Origin: Oehlia diaphana | Taxonomy: Eukaryota; Glomeromycota; Glomeromycetes; Glomerales; Glomeraceae | Length of the DNA: 10,913 bases | NCBI GenBank assembly: GCA_003833135.1 | Contig: QZLH01000894.1 | Location: 31,455 to 42,367, forward strand | Direction: 5' to 3' | Part shown: piece by piece, positions 1 to 7,925 of the stretch | How the letters are laid out: each line of letters starts with the position of its first letter | Numbering within the stretch: position 1 is the stretch's first letter | Translations under genes and position numbers: made by a program | Notes under the pieces: generated by a model | Seen by the model: the letters and a program-made list of their open reading frames with translations, nothing else | Database searches by the model: none | What the model was told of the DNA's origin: nothing

Positions 1-140
1 TTTTTTTTGAATTGTTTAATCAATAAAAAAACATGACCTTTTTTTTTACGCCATGAGCTAAAATAAAAATAAATTTATTATTTTTTTTTTTTTTTGGCGC
101 TTGAAATTCATTTTTAGAATAATTTTTAATTTTTTTTTTT
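1..140. repeat. Dispersed direct repeat, copy 1 (starts at or before the window edge)
   Basis: This is the first copy of a ~140-bp AT-rich element seen again at about 1025-1172. The two copies are almost identical from the TGAATTGTTTAATC motif (8 and 1041) through a 9-10 T run followed by ACGCCATGAGC, an AATAAATTTATT palindrome, a 15-T run and GGCGCTTGAAA. They then diverge gradually after about position 105. The core offset is 1033-1034. No reading frame is present. The T runs ending in ACGCC or GGCGC read on the other strand as GGCGT or GCGCC followed by A runs, so a small retroposed element is possible. No target-site duplication could be defined because the left end is cut. Confidence 0.8.
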
Positions 141-143
141 TTT

Positions 144-174
<31 letters not shown>

Positions 175-200
175 GAAAAAAAAAAAAAAGAAAAAAAAAA
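129..200. repeat. Long T tract followed by A tract (homopolymer hairpin)
   Basis: An almost pure T run (one A at 145) ends at 174. It is followed by G, 14 A, G and 10 A up to 200. The two arms can pair as a simple hairpin of roughly 25 base pairs. Homopolymers of this length are error-prone in sequencing, so the exact lengths should not be trusted. No gene function is implied. Confidence 0.8.
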
Positions 201-1024
201 TGCGTTTGTTTTTTTTTCCATTGTTTATTACAACTGTTTATATATGGCTACTAAATAAAATTTAGTTGATCAAAGTGACACATGCGGATCATTTGGCGGA
301 CTTTAAAACCCCATGACGTGATTCTATATGACTCGTGATTCATATTGATTCAAATGATTTTCCAGAAAATATATGCATATCATTATGCACAGTAATTTTT
401 CGGCATCAACCGTTATTAGTCGTCAAATGTCAAATGTAAATATGTAAATATATAAATGCTTTCAATATCATTACGTAAAAGGCGAAGAAATAAATAACTT
501 TAAACTTAAAATATAATAAACCAATGAATAACGTTTAAAAGGATCAGGATTTTGTACCGGTTTTTTTCTTTATAATCATTTAAAAAAAAAAAAACTTTAC
601 CAAATTATCAAACAATAACAAAATTTACCTTTCTTTCTTTTCAAGAACAAAATTGGAAGGATATACATTACCCTTTTAAAATTATTTACCGAAATTGGAG
701 AAAATTTACCCTATTATGAAACAAATAAAATTTTCTATAAATTTTCCTTTTTTTAAAAATAATGTAAATAATAAAAAAGTACATGTTTCAAATATCTTAA
801 TTTGAAAATTTATTATCAGGTTTTTTCTAATTTTATCTATCAGTACAATATTAAAATTTTATTATAGTTACATAGTTATAGTGAACTGATTATAAAGAGG
901 TATCAAATATTTCAAAATGTCAAAACGTCAAAAATATTGTCAAACATCCTATTTTTTTTCCACGATACTGCGCCACACAACAAAAATATATTCAAGATAA
1001 TCTATCCATATTAATCTAGTACAA
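201..1024. other. Gene-free AT-rich intergenic region
   Basis: No convincing coding frame or RNA gene is visible on either strand. The stretch holds short direct repeats around 424-460 (GTCAAAT and GTAAATAT units), several scattered TTTACC motifs between about 595 and 710, and a 13-14 A run near 581-594. It is flanked by the two copies of the ~140-bp repeat, so the whole interval is the spacer between them. I see nothing here that supports a gene. Confidence 0.6.
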
Positions 1025-1172
1025 TTTTTTTTTTTTTTTTTGAATTGTTTAATCAATAAAAAAACATGACCTTTTTTTTTTACGCCATGAGCTAAAATAA
1101 AAATAAATTTATTATTTTTTTTTTTTTTTGGCGCTTGAAAATCATTTATAGTATAAATTTTAATTTTGTTTT
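1025..1172. repeat. Dispersed direct repeat, copy 2
   Basis: This is the second copy of the element at the left edge. It begins in a T run of about 17 and contains the same ordered blocks: TGAATTGTTTAATC at 1041, a 10-T run then ACGCCATGAGC, the AATAAATTTATT palindrome, 15 T and GGCGCTTGAAA. It has one T more than copy 1 in the first run and a few substitutions after GGCGCTTGAAA. A related but not identical T-run plus ACGCC motif recurs at about 1469-1484, followed there by unrelated sequence with GTACCAAC twice (1488-1503). Confidence 0.85.
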
Positions 1173-1733
1173 TTTTTTATTCTATTGTTGAATTTATATA
1201 TTTATAACAAACAATTTTACTGTAACCACTTTGCTCATATGTTCACGTCATGTGGAGAATGTGGGAAATTAAAAATTAGTATATTCTTTTAAGTCTCTTT
1301 CACTTTTGTTAATTTATATTTGGATGATTGGTTAGGAATATATTTATTTAATAGTAGAGAATAAGAATATTTTTAATTTATTTTACATTTGAAAGTATTT
1401 TTTTTGATCGCTATTAAGAACATTTCGAAATTATACAGTATATTTTAATACCGCAGTATGAATTCGTATTTTTTTTTTTACGCCCGGGTACCAACGTACC
1501 AACCTAAATTTAATTTTATAAAACGTTACGCCAATTAAATTTATTACCCAAATTTGGTTATATTGAATTTTTTACCTGTTTTTTGGTATCAATTAATCTA
1601 TATGTGTATGATGATCATCTTAACATGAATTGCCACGTGAAATTTTATAATAATAACATAAATAAAATTTTATCCTCTTAAATCTCAATCTTAAATAAAA
1701 TAATAATCTCAATCTCAATCTATATGACGAAAA
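1173..1733 (+). promoter_or_regulatory. Upstream region of the F-box-like gene
   Basis: No gene is seen here. The region ends in a pyrimidine-containing stretch with repeated CTCAATCT units (about 1680-1722) just before the F-box start codon, typical of a fungal leader. A CACGTG E-box-like palindrome lies at 1634-1639, about 95 bases upstream of the ATG, and AT-rich TATA-like sequence (ATTTTATAATAA) follows it. Other marks are a T run plus ACGCC at 1469-1484 and a perfect GTACCAAC duplication at 1488-1503. The promoter role is inferred from position only; no transcription start can be placed. Confidence 0.4.
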
Positions 1734-1744
1734 ATGTCTTTTAA
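1724..1744 (+). other. Short upstream ORF overlapping the F-box start codon
   Basis: An ATG at 1724 opens a six-codon frame (MTKNVF) ending in TAA at 1742-1744. It overlaps the main start at 1734 in a different frame. If the transcript begins upstream of 1724, ribosomes would meet this ATG first, and translation of the main frame would need leaky scanning. The main ATG has a favourable A-rich context (ACGAAAAATGT). Whether this short frame is in the mRNA is unknown. Confidence 0.4.
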
Positions 1745-3527
1745 TACTTGTTCATTTGAAGTTATTGAAAATATTATCAAAATAATTGAAGAAAATAATG
1801 ATCTTAAAAGTTTATATTATCTTTGTTTAACGAATAAAATTTTATGTAAAATTACGATTCCTTATTTATGGAAAAAATCTCTTATTACAAATAAATCAAA
1901 TAATTTTGATAATATAAGGGATTATCTTATCGAAAATATTAATATTATAAAAATTATTTCAATACTTTTATTTTTTATTAAAAATACAAATATAAGAAAT
2001 TTTTTAAAAAATAATTATCAAGAATTTTTTTATATTCCTAAAAAACCAATTTTTAATTATCCTCATTTTATAAAATTTATTGATTTTTCTTTTTTATTTA
2101 ATTCTATTCAATTATGGTTAAGTTATAATAGTGATTTTTATAGATATTCTAGTTATGTTGATGAAAATAAATGGAAATATTTTCAAATCATTTGTGGAAA
2201 AAAAAATATTATTTTTAATAATAATATTATTTTGGCTTTAACTGAAATGATTTTTAGATCTATTATAAAATATACTGATGAAATTAATACTATTTATATT
2301 AATGTTTATAATTATGATGATAATTATAATGGTGATTATAATGAAGGTGATGATTTTTATATTCGTCTTTTTGGTTTAAATGATGCTAAAAAATGTTTAT
2401 CAAAATTAAAAAAATTCAAGATTAAAGGTTTTATTAATAAGTTTGGTATAATTAATCAAATTATTAATTGTAATCCTAAATTAAAAATTGTTTATATACA
2501 AAAATATGATTCCACTTTAAAAAATCATCAATTAATGAAATTCTTATTAAATCAACATCATTTAACGAAAATTACTATTAGTGGATTAAATTATGAAGGA
2601 AGTTATGATTTTCATGATATGGAAGGTAATATAACGAATTCTTTGGAATCTTTAAAAATTATGAAATGTAATGTTTCAGATGATCTTTTAAGATTTTTTA
2701 TTAATTGTGAAAAGTTGAAAAAATTTCATTTGATTGAAGTGGATTTTATAAGTTCTAATAATATTTTAAAAGATATTATCTTTAAAAATTTAAAAGATTT
2801 AAAAATTATTAGTAAATTTAATTTTTTAGATGAAAATGAAAATTTAGAATATGAGATCAAATTTTTTATTATTCATCATTTAAATAATCTTAATAGAATT
2901 GAAATTAAATCATCAATCAAATCATCATCTTTTTCAAATTTTATTGAAGAAATTCCTTCTTTAATATTAGAATATTCTTGTCCTTTAAATCTTAATCATC
3001 TTTTTTTACAAATTGATCAACCTCATTATTATTCAACATTTCTTAATTTAATGAAAAGATTTAAAAATCTTAAAACATTAGAATTAACGAAATTTTATAT
3101 TAATGATAATAATTATTATAATAATAATTTTATTAATTATAATAATAATTATATTAATTATAATAATGATATTATTCATGATATCAAATTTTTAAATGAT
3201 CAAAATTTAAGAGATTTCACTAATAATTTAAATGAAGATTTGAAATTATTAAATTTTGGTATGTGGAAAATTTCTATTGAAGGTTTAAAAATAATCTTAT
3301 CTCATAAAAGATTATGTTTAAAAAATTTATCTTGTATTTTATATAATGGAAATCCTTATCATATTGAAAGGTTAATTATGAAATATAAAGAATTTAATCA
3401 TAGGGATAGGATTATAAATAATTATACAATAACGAAATTATATGTAGATTATTATTATTATGGTAAAAAAGTTAAAAAATCATCTAGTAAAGATCATAAA
3501 GTTTATATTGAATGGGTTTTAAAGTAA
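1734..3527 (+). CDS. F-box-like / leucine-rich-repeat-like protein, 597 aa, single exon
   Basis: This is probably a substrate-recognition subunit of an SCF-type E3 ubiquitin ligase. The first ~50 residues have the divergent F-box pattern common in mycorrhizal fungi: FEVIENIIKIIEEN, then KSLYYLCLTNKILCK and IPYLW. From about residue 225 to 560 there are irregular leucine/isoleucine-rich segments such as SLESLKIMKCNVS, NLKDLKIIS and LKTLELTKFYI, resembling degenerate LRRs that would bind a target. Residues ~456-480 form an Asn/Tyr-rich low-complexity insert. The frame is open without introns, and 597 aa fits the usual 450-650 aa of these proteins. The start is the first ATG in this frame, although a short overlapping frame begins 10 bases earlier. 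It is transcribed convergently with the kinase-Sel1 gene K1. A decayed copy of its C-terminal half lies at ~9129-9708. The F-box call rests on pattern, not on a profile search. Confidence 0.75.
   Translation: MSFNTCSFEVIENIIKIIEENNDLKSLYYLCLTNKILCKITIPYLWKKSLITNKSNNFDNIRDYLIENINIIKIISILLFFIKNTNIRNFLKNNYQEFFYIPKKPIFNYPHFIKFIDFSFLFNSIQLWLSYNSDFYRYSSYVDENKWKYFQIICGKKNIIFNNNIILALTEMIFRSIIKYTDEINTIYINVYNYDDNYNGDYNEGDDFYIRLFGLNDAKKCLSKLKKFKIKGFINKFGIINQIINCNPKLKIVYIQKYDSTLKNHQLMKFLLNQHHLTKITISGLNYEGSYDFHDMEGNITNSLESLKIMKCNVSDDLLRFFINCEKLKKFHLIEVDFISSNNILKDIIFKNLKDLKIISKFNFLDENENLEYEIKFFIIHHLNNLNRIEIKSSIKSSSFSNFIEEIPSLILEYSCPLNLNHLFLQIDQPHYYSTFLNLMKRFKNLKTLELTKFYINDNNYYNNNFINYNNNYINYNNDIIHDIKFLNDQNLRDFTNNLNEDLKLLNFGMWKISIEGLKIILSHKRLCLKNLSCILYNGNPYHIERLIMKYKEFNHRDRIINNYTITKLYVDYYYYGKKVKKSSSKDHKVYIEWVLK
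3104..3165 (+). repeat. AAT/TAT codon repeat encoding an Asn/Tyr-rich insert
   Basis: Within the F-box-like gene, units resembling ATTAATTATAATAATAATT are tandemly repeated and encode an insert dominated by Asn and Tyr (residues ~456-480). It sits between two LRR-like segments. The pseudogene copy near 9420-9460 keeps a shorter version of the same tract, so the repeat has changed length between the copies. Confidence 0.7.
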
Positions 3528-3604
3528 TAAGTAGTAGTAATGGTATCGGTAATATTGTTGGAAAGATTATTTCATGTAGGATGGATGACGACTTATCAAA
3601 GATA

Positions 3605-3660
3605 TTCACGTGACCGTCGCCAAAGTTAAATATATAATTTTGGCCGGCATTAACTACTAC
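3605..3660. promoter_or_regulatory. Conserved CACGTG / TATATAA / TTTTGGCCGGC block
   Basis: The block contains TCACGTGACCGTCGCCAAAG, then AATATATAATTTTGGCCGGC and TACTACCAAATTA. The same string occurs at ~9786-9848 with one indel and very few substitutions, although the sequence just to its left differs by several changes and indels. The E-box palindrome is at 3607-3612. It looks like a protein-binding or core promoter element, perhaps for the doubtful small ORF downstream at 3827, but it may instead be a dispersed repeat. A weakly similar GGCC-containing stretch occurs near 8110-8150. Confidence 0.4.
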
Positions 3661-3826
3661 CAAATTACATGAATTGCGGTAAATATTAGTGCAAAAAATT
3701 ATTTTATCTACGTGTATTATTTTTTTCAGTCGGTAATGTAGTACAATAAAAATAATCATATTTACCATAATTATAATTTTTTTTATTTATTTTTTTTTAT
3801 ATAATTTTATTGGCAACAAAGAAAAA

Positions 3827-4027
3827 ATGAATGCAACGTTTTTTTTTTTAGTTATAGATATGGATGCTCAGAATAAATTAATGAATTTAAGAAGTGATAA
3901 ACAACTCTATAATTATGCTTTTTTAAAGCATCACGTGTCTAATAAAAGTAAAAATATAATTATTGAGATTACGTTTACTCAAAGTCTCAAACTCATGTAT
4001 GCGACTCATCTTTTAGGCGCAGTTTAA
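3827..4027 (+). CDS. Doubtful small ORF, 66 aa, unknown
   Basis: The frame opens at an ATG in a good A-rich context (GAAAAAATGAATG), about 30 bases after a TATATAA motif, and codes for 66 residues without a recognisable domain. Part of it (MDAQNKLMNLRSDK, YNYAFLKHHVSNKSK) looks less low-complexity than random AT-rich translation. The duplicated copy (from 9997) keeps the start context but stops after seven codons (TAG at 10018-10020) and has indels further on, so the frame is not conserved. It may be a gene fragment, a young gene lost in the copy, or chance. It also overlaps the likely 3' untranslated region of K1 on the other strand. I do not recognise it. Confidence 0.2.
   Translation: MNATFFFLVIDMDAQNKLMNLRSDKQLYNYAFLKHHVSNKSKNIIIEITFTQSLKLMYATHLLGAV
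3963..3990 (-). other. Conserved stem-loop candidate in the likely K1 3' untranslated region
   Basis: TTGAGATT at 3963-3970 can pair with AAAGTCTCAA at 3981-3990, giving about eight pairs with one bulge around a 10-base loop. The segment lies about 90 bases past the K1 stop on the gene strand. The copy at about 10126-10153 is identical through the stem and loop, while flanking sequence carries indels. It could be an RNA 3'-end or stability element; this is inference. Confidence 0.3.
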
Positions 4028-4076
4028 ATAAAGTAGTGATATTAATAATATGCATGTACATTATAATTAACTAAAA

Positions 4077-6274
4077 TTATTTAATAAAATAAATAAGCTT
4101 GATTATTTTCAATGTATTTTGAGCATTTTGATATCCTTGTTTAGCAGATTTCTCATACCAATAAATCGCTTGATTTATATCCTTTTCAATTCCCGTTCCA
4201 TGCTTATACATATTAGCAAGATTATATTGTGCTAAGTAATTTCCTGAATTTGCTGCCTGTTGATATAATTCAAAAGCTTTATCATAATCTTGATTAACAC
4301 CATTTCCACTTTCATACATGACACCAATATTACTTTGGGCAATAAAATTTCCTGAATTTGTTGCCTGTTGATATAATTCTTTTGCTTTTTGATAATTAAC
4401 ACTAGTTCCTATTCCACAATCACAACAATATCCAACTTTTAATAAACCTGATGCATAACCCATATTTGCTATTTTTTCGTAATATTTTAAAGCTAGTTTT
4501 TCATCTTTTGTAATTCCATGACCTAATTGATAACATGTTCCAACATATAATTGTGCTAATATATGACCTTGCACTGATGCATCAATAAATAAATCAAATG
4601 CTTTCTTATTATTTTCGCTTGTTTCAATTCCTAAATAATTAAAATATCCAAGTAAAAATATAGAATCTGAATTTGAATTATTTTGATTAATTAATAACCA
4701 ATCATAAATTTCTTGTGAATTTATATTATTATTATTAAAATAATCGAGAATATTTCTAATACTTTTGGTTAATGTAAATTCTTTTCCTACATTAACCATT
4801 TTGAAAATATAATTTACAATATTATTAACTATTTCAAATGATTCATTTTCAATTATTATGTTTACGGGTACAATTTCCTTTGTATTTATTTTATTAAAAT
4901 TTTGTATAATTTGAGACATTTCCCCATGTAACGAATTATCAGTATTCAAAGAAGCGCTAATATTATTTTCTGTTGTTATGTTCGTTTTTGTTATAATTTC
5001 CTTTAATCTTTCTACTACTTGATTTACAGTTGGACGATTATCAGGTTCGCAATTCCAACATTCTGAAAAAAAAAATAGATTATTGTAGATAAACCAAATA
5101 ATTCTAAATTAAAAATAATTCTAATAATTCTAAAATATAATAATGAGAAATGAAAAAAATTAATACCAGTATAAATTTTAATATAATCTTCCGGTGTATT
5201 GGTGATAGGTTCTTCTCTAAGACCTTGTGAAATTTCTATTGCTAAATCAATATCATATTTTTCTTCTTCTGTATAAAAGGGAGGTTGACCACTAGAAATC
5301 TCCCAGAATAAAACGCCAACGCTATAGATATCGCTTTTTTCGTTTAATGAGAATATTTGAGTTGAGTTTTTATTCTTTCTTCGTTCACTAAATTTTTTTG
5401 GATCAACGTAAGGAATTATTCCAAAAGGATTTGATTGTGTATTGGATGATAATTCGATTATTCTCCTCGAAAACCCAAAGTCGGACAACTTGATAGTGTT
5501 TTGATGGACCAATATATTACCAGAGTGCTGTAAATACATTATGATATTAAAAAATATGGAATAAAAATAATAATACTCTCATAATTAATAGTAAAGTAAA
5601 TTACCAAATCACGATGCACGATGCCTTCATTATGCAAACATGACACGGCGCAAGCTAATTGATATGCTAAGTTGTATTTATCGTTCCAGGTAAGATTATT
5701 GAAGTTTTCCTTTAAATAATTCTTAAGAGGACCAGAATCAGCATACTCCATCACTAGTAAATAATTATTTTTTGATTGAACGTTATCATTTTCTAAGTAT
5801 GGATAAAAAAAATAATCATTTCTTATTAAAACACAATTTTGTAAAATCAAGCAACATTAAAATATTAATAAAATTTTATTATACCTGGGTCAAATTTTGC
5901 AATTCCGTAGAATTTAATAATGTTATTATGAAATTGTATATCGCGTTGAAGTTTAAGCTGAAATGTTACTAATTATTAATATAGTTATATAAATCATGAA
6001 ATAAGAATAAGAATAAAATTTTAATATTCAATAATGTATACTATGTGCTCATCTAAATTTATACCTCATGAACGATTTCTTTTGCTGTAATGTCATCAAA
6101 ATTAAAAAAAGATTTCAACGCAAAATATTGTGAATTTTTCCAACTTGCACGATAAACTTTTCCGAATCCTCCAATTCCAACCTTTTGAATATTACTAAAA
6201 TGTTTTTGTTCATAAAATCTATAATATTCTTTAGATATAGATTCTTCAATCCAATTAACCCATTCATTTGTATT
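4077..6274 (-). CDS. Kinase-Sel1 repeat protein K1 (TKL-like), five exons, 5' end missing at the N
   Basis: Proposed exons, in gene order: 6274-6065 (partial), 5957-5885, 5792-5605, 5527-5167, 5062-4077. Introns are 107, 92, 77 and 104 bases, all GT..AG. Joined coding length is 1818 bases (605 aa plus stop); with five codons restored by comparison with K2 the protein would be 610 aa. Kinase motifs in order are the glycine loop [14 protein letters not shown] lysine, HELK (alpha-C Glu), HRDLHSGNIL, DFG, PYVDP in place of [16 protein letters not shown], and [10 protein letters not shown]. All catalytic residues are present, so it should be an active Ser/Thr (TKL-like) kinase. After a linker, five 36-residue Sel1 repeats (~414-600) form a helical binding surface. 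The true start codon is lost at the N, so promoter and start are unknown. It is convergent with the F-box gene. Intron 2 uses the TACTTAG acceptor at 5793-5799, the only site joining the frame correctly. Confidence 0.85.
4629..6274 (-). repeat. Tandem duplication unit, left copy
   Basis: This 1646-base segment matches 6276-7925 (1650 bases) head to tail, introns included. From exon 1 to exon 3 only a handful of substitutions are seen by eye. The linker part of exon 5 is clearly more different. The unit runs from inside the first Sel1 repeat to codon 6 of exon 1. The two units touch at the single N. Confidence 0.9.
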
Positions 6275-6275
6275 N
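6275..6275. other. Single N at the junction of two gene copies (assembly gap or misjoin candidate)
   Basis: Left of the N, on the minus strand, is K1 exon 1 from codon 6 (AAT ACA AAT GAA TGG). Right of it is the K2 exon 5 frame ending exactly at a GGA codon (FNYLG). The missing parts are the K2 Sel1 repeats and stop (about 550 bases of coding by comparison with K1), the intergenic DNA, and the K1 promoter plus five codons. This position in the middle of two truncated genes suggests that the N is a placeholder between contigs, not one ambiguous base. Confidence 0.85.
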
Positions 6276-7925
6276 TCCTAAATAATTAAAATATCCAAGT
6301 AAAAATATAGAATCTGAATTTGAATTATTTTGATTAATTAATAACCAATCATAAATTTCTTGTGAATTTATATTATTATTATTAAAATAATCAAGAATAT
6401 TTTTAGTATTTTTGATTAATGTAGATACTTCTCCTTCATTAACTGTTTTGAATATATAATTTACAATATCATTAACTAATTCAAATGAATTATTTTCAAT
6501 TATTATGTTTGCGGGTACAATTTCCTTTGTATTTATTTTATTAAACTTTTGTATAATTTGAGACATTTCCCCATGTAACGAATTATCAGTATTCAAAGAA
6601 GCGCTAATATTATTTTCTGTTGTTATGTTCGTTTTTGTTATAATTTCCTTTAATCTTTCTACTACTTGATTTACAGTTGGACGACTATCAGGTTCGCCAT
6701 TCCAACATTCTGAAAAAAAAAAAAAAATAGATTATTGTAGATAAACCAAATAATTCTAAATTACAAATAATTCTAATTCTAAAATATAATAATGAGAAAT
6801 GAAAAAAATTAATACCAGTATAAATTTTAATATAATCTTCCGGTGTATTGGGGATAGGTTCTTCTCTAAGACCTTGTGAAATTTCTATTGCTAAATCAAT
6901 ATCATATTTTACTTCTTCTGTATAAAAGGGAGGTTGACCACTAGAAATCTCCCAGAATAAAACGCCAACGCTATAGATATCGCTTTTTTCGTTTAATGAG
7001 AATATTTGAGTTGAGTTTTTATTCTTTCTTCGTTCGCTAAATTTTTTTGGATCAACGTAAGGAATTATTCCAAAAGGATTTGATTGTGTATTGGATGATG
7101 ATTCGATTCTCTTTGATAACCCAAAGTCGGACAACTTGATAATGTTTTGATGGACCAATATATTACCAGAGTGCTGTAAATACATTATGATATTAAAAAA
7201 TATGGAAAGAAAATAATAATAGTACTCTGATAATTAATAGTAAAGTAAATTACCAAATCACGATGCACGATGCCTTCGTTATGCAAACATGACACGGCGC
7301 AAGCTAATTGATATGCTAAGTTGTATTTATCGTTCCAGGTAAGATTATTGAAGTTTTCCTTTAAATAATTCTTAAGAGGACCAGAATCAGCAAACTCCAT
7401 CACTAGCAAATAATTATTTTTTGATTGAACGTTATCATTTTCTAAGTATGGATAAAAAAAATAATCATTTTTTATTAAAACACAATTTTGTAAAATCAAG
7501 CAACATTAAAATATTAATAAAATTTTATTATACCTGAGTCAAATTTTGCAATTCCGTAGAATTTAATAATGTTATTATGAAATTGTATATCGCGTTGAAG
7601 TTTAAGCTGAAATGTTACTAATTATTAATATAATTATATAAATTATGAAATAAGAATAAGAATAAAATTTTAATATTCAATAATATATACTATGTGCTCA
7701 TCTAAATTTATACACCTCATGAACGATTTCTTTTGCTGTAATGTCATCAAAATTAAAAAAAGATTTCAACGCAAAATATTGTGAATTTTTCCAACTTGCA
7801 CGATAAACTTTTCCGAATCCTCCAATTCCAACTTTTTGAATATTACTAAAATGTTTTTGTTCATAAAATCTATAATATTCTTTAGATATAGATTCTTCAA
7901 TCCAATTAACCCATTCATTTGTATT
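6276..7925 (-). repeat. Tandem duplication unit, right copy
   Basis: This 1650-base copy of 4629-6274 has the same exon and intron order. Small indels distinguish it: two extra bases at the first donor (GGTGTATAAA against GGTATAAA), a three-base loss in exon 4, and A-run length differences in intron 4. To the right of 7925 comes the unique 5' end of K2; to the left of 4629 comes the unique 3' end of K1. Confidence 0.9.

Larger units (their letters stand above)
3528..4076. other. Spacer between convergent F-box and kinase-Sel1 genes
   Basis: This interval lies between the stop codons of two convergent genes and so must hold both 3' untranslated regions. It has a second copy at 9709-10260. It contains a conserved block with CACGTG (3605-3660), a possible small ORF (3827-4027), a conserved hairpin-forming element (3963-3990), and AATAAA-like motifs such as that near 3746-3751 that could serve F-box mRNA polyadenylation. 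The polyadenylation role is inference. Confidence 0.6.
2730..4949. repeat. Segmental duplication, block A (partner of ~9129-10913)
   Basis: The order F-box tail (+), ~550-bp spacer, Sel1-repeat coding tail (-) is repeated at ~9129-10913. Anchors are the F-box stop (3527 and 9708, offset 6181) and the Sel1 gene stop (4077 and 10261, offset 6184), so the spacer kept its length. At the left end the offset grows to about 6397 (GGATTTTATAAG at 2741 and 9138), showing a net loss of some 216 bases in block B. The Sel1 portions of the blocks match up to the right edge of the window (about 4740 in this block), so the true right limit of the duplication cannot be seen. Confidence 0.8.

Noticed and set aside
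3484..3768. 94-aa minus-strand ORF overlapping the F-box 3' end
   Set aside because: It overlaps the conserved C-terminal codons of the F-box gene on the other strand, has no recognisable domain, and looks like a chance frame.
4080..4660. The ~108-base periodic pattern as a CRISPR or satellite array
   Set aside because: The periodicity comes from 36-residue Sel1 repeats in an intact coding frame; the units are too divergent for a CRISPR array.
4077..4949. Reading the 290-aa Sel1 part of K1 as an independent gene
   Set aside because: The frame is open upstream of the Met at 4949 through the kinase C-terminal motif ([10 protein letters not shown]) to a splice acceptor at 5063-5065, so it is the last exon of the kinase gene.
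5063..5166. Apparent continuation of the K1 exon 4 reading frame ([10 protein letters not shown]...), and the same at 6710-6815 in K2
   Set aside because: This is intron 4 read-through. Splicing from the GTATTAAT donor to the CAG acceptor restores the typical kinase ending ECWN.EPD.RP in both copies.
5793..5850. Coding-looking extension (MILQNC..YFFYPYL) before K1 exon 3, and the same at 7442-7499 in K2
   Set aside because: It is intron 2. The only acceptor that joins exon 2 in frame is TACTTAG just before the ENDNVQSK codons, and in K2 no AG exists earlier. The apparent peptide is the intron's T-rich tract.
5772..5972. 66-aa plus-strand ORF opposite K1
   Set aside because: It lies antisense to K1 exons 2-3 and intron 2, and has no domain; it is a shadow frame.
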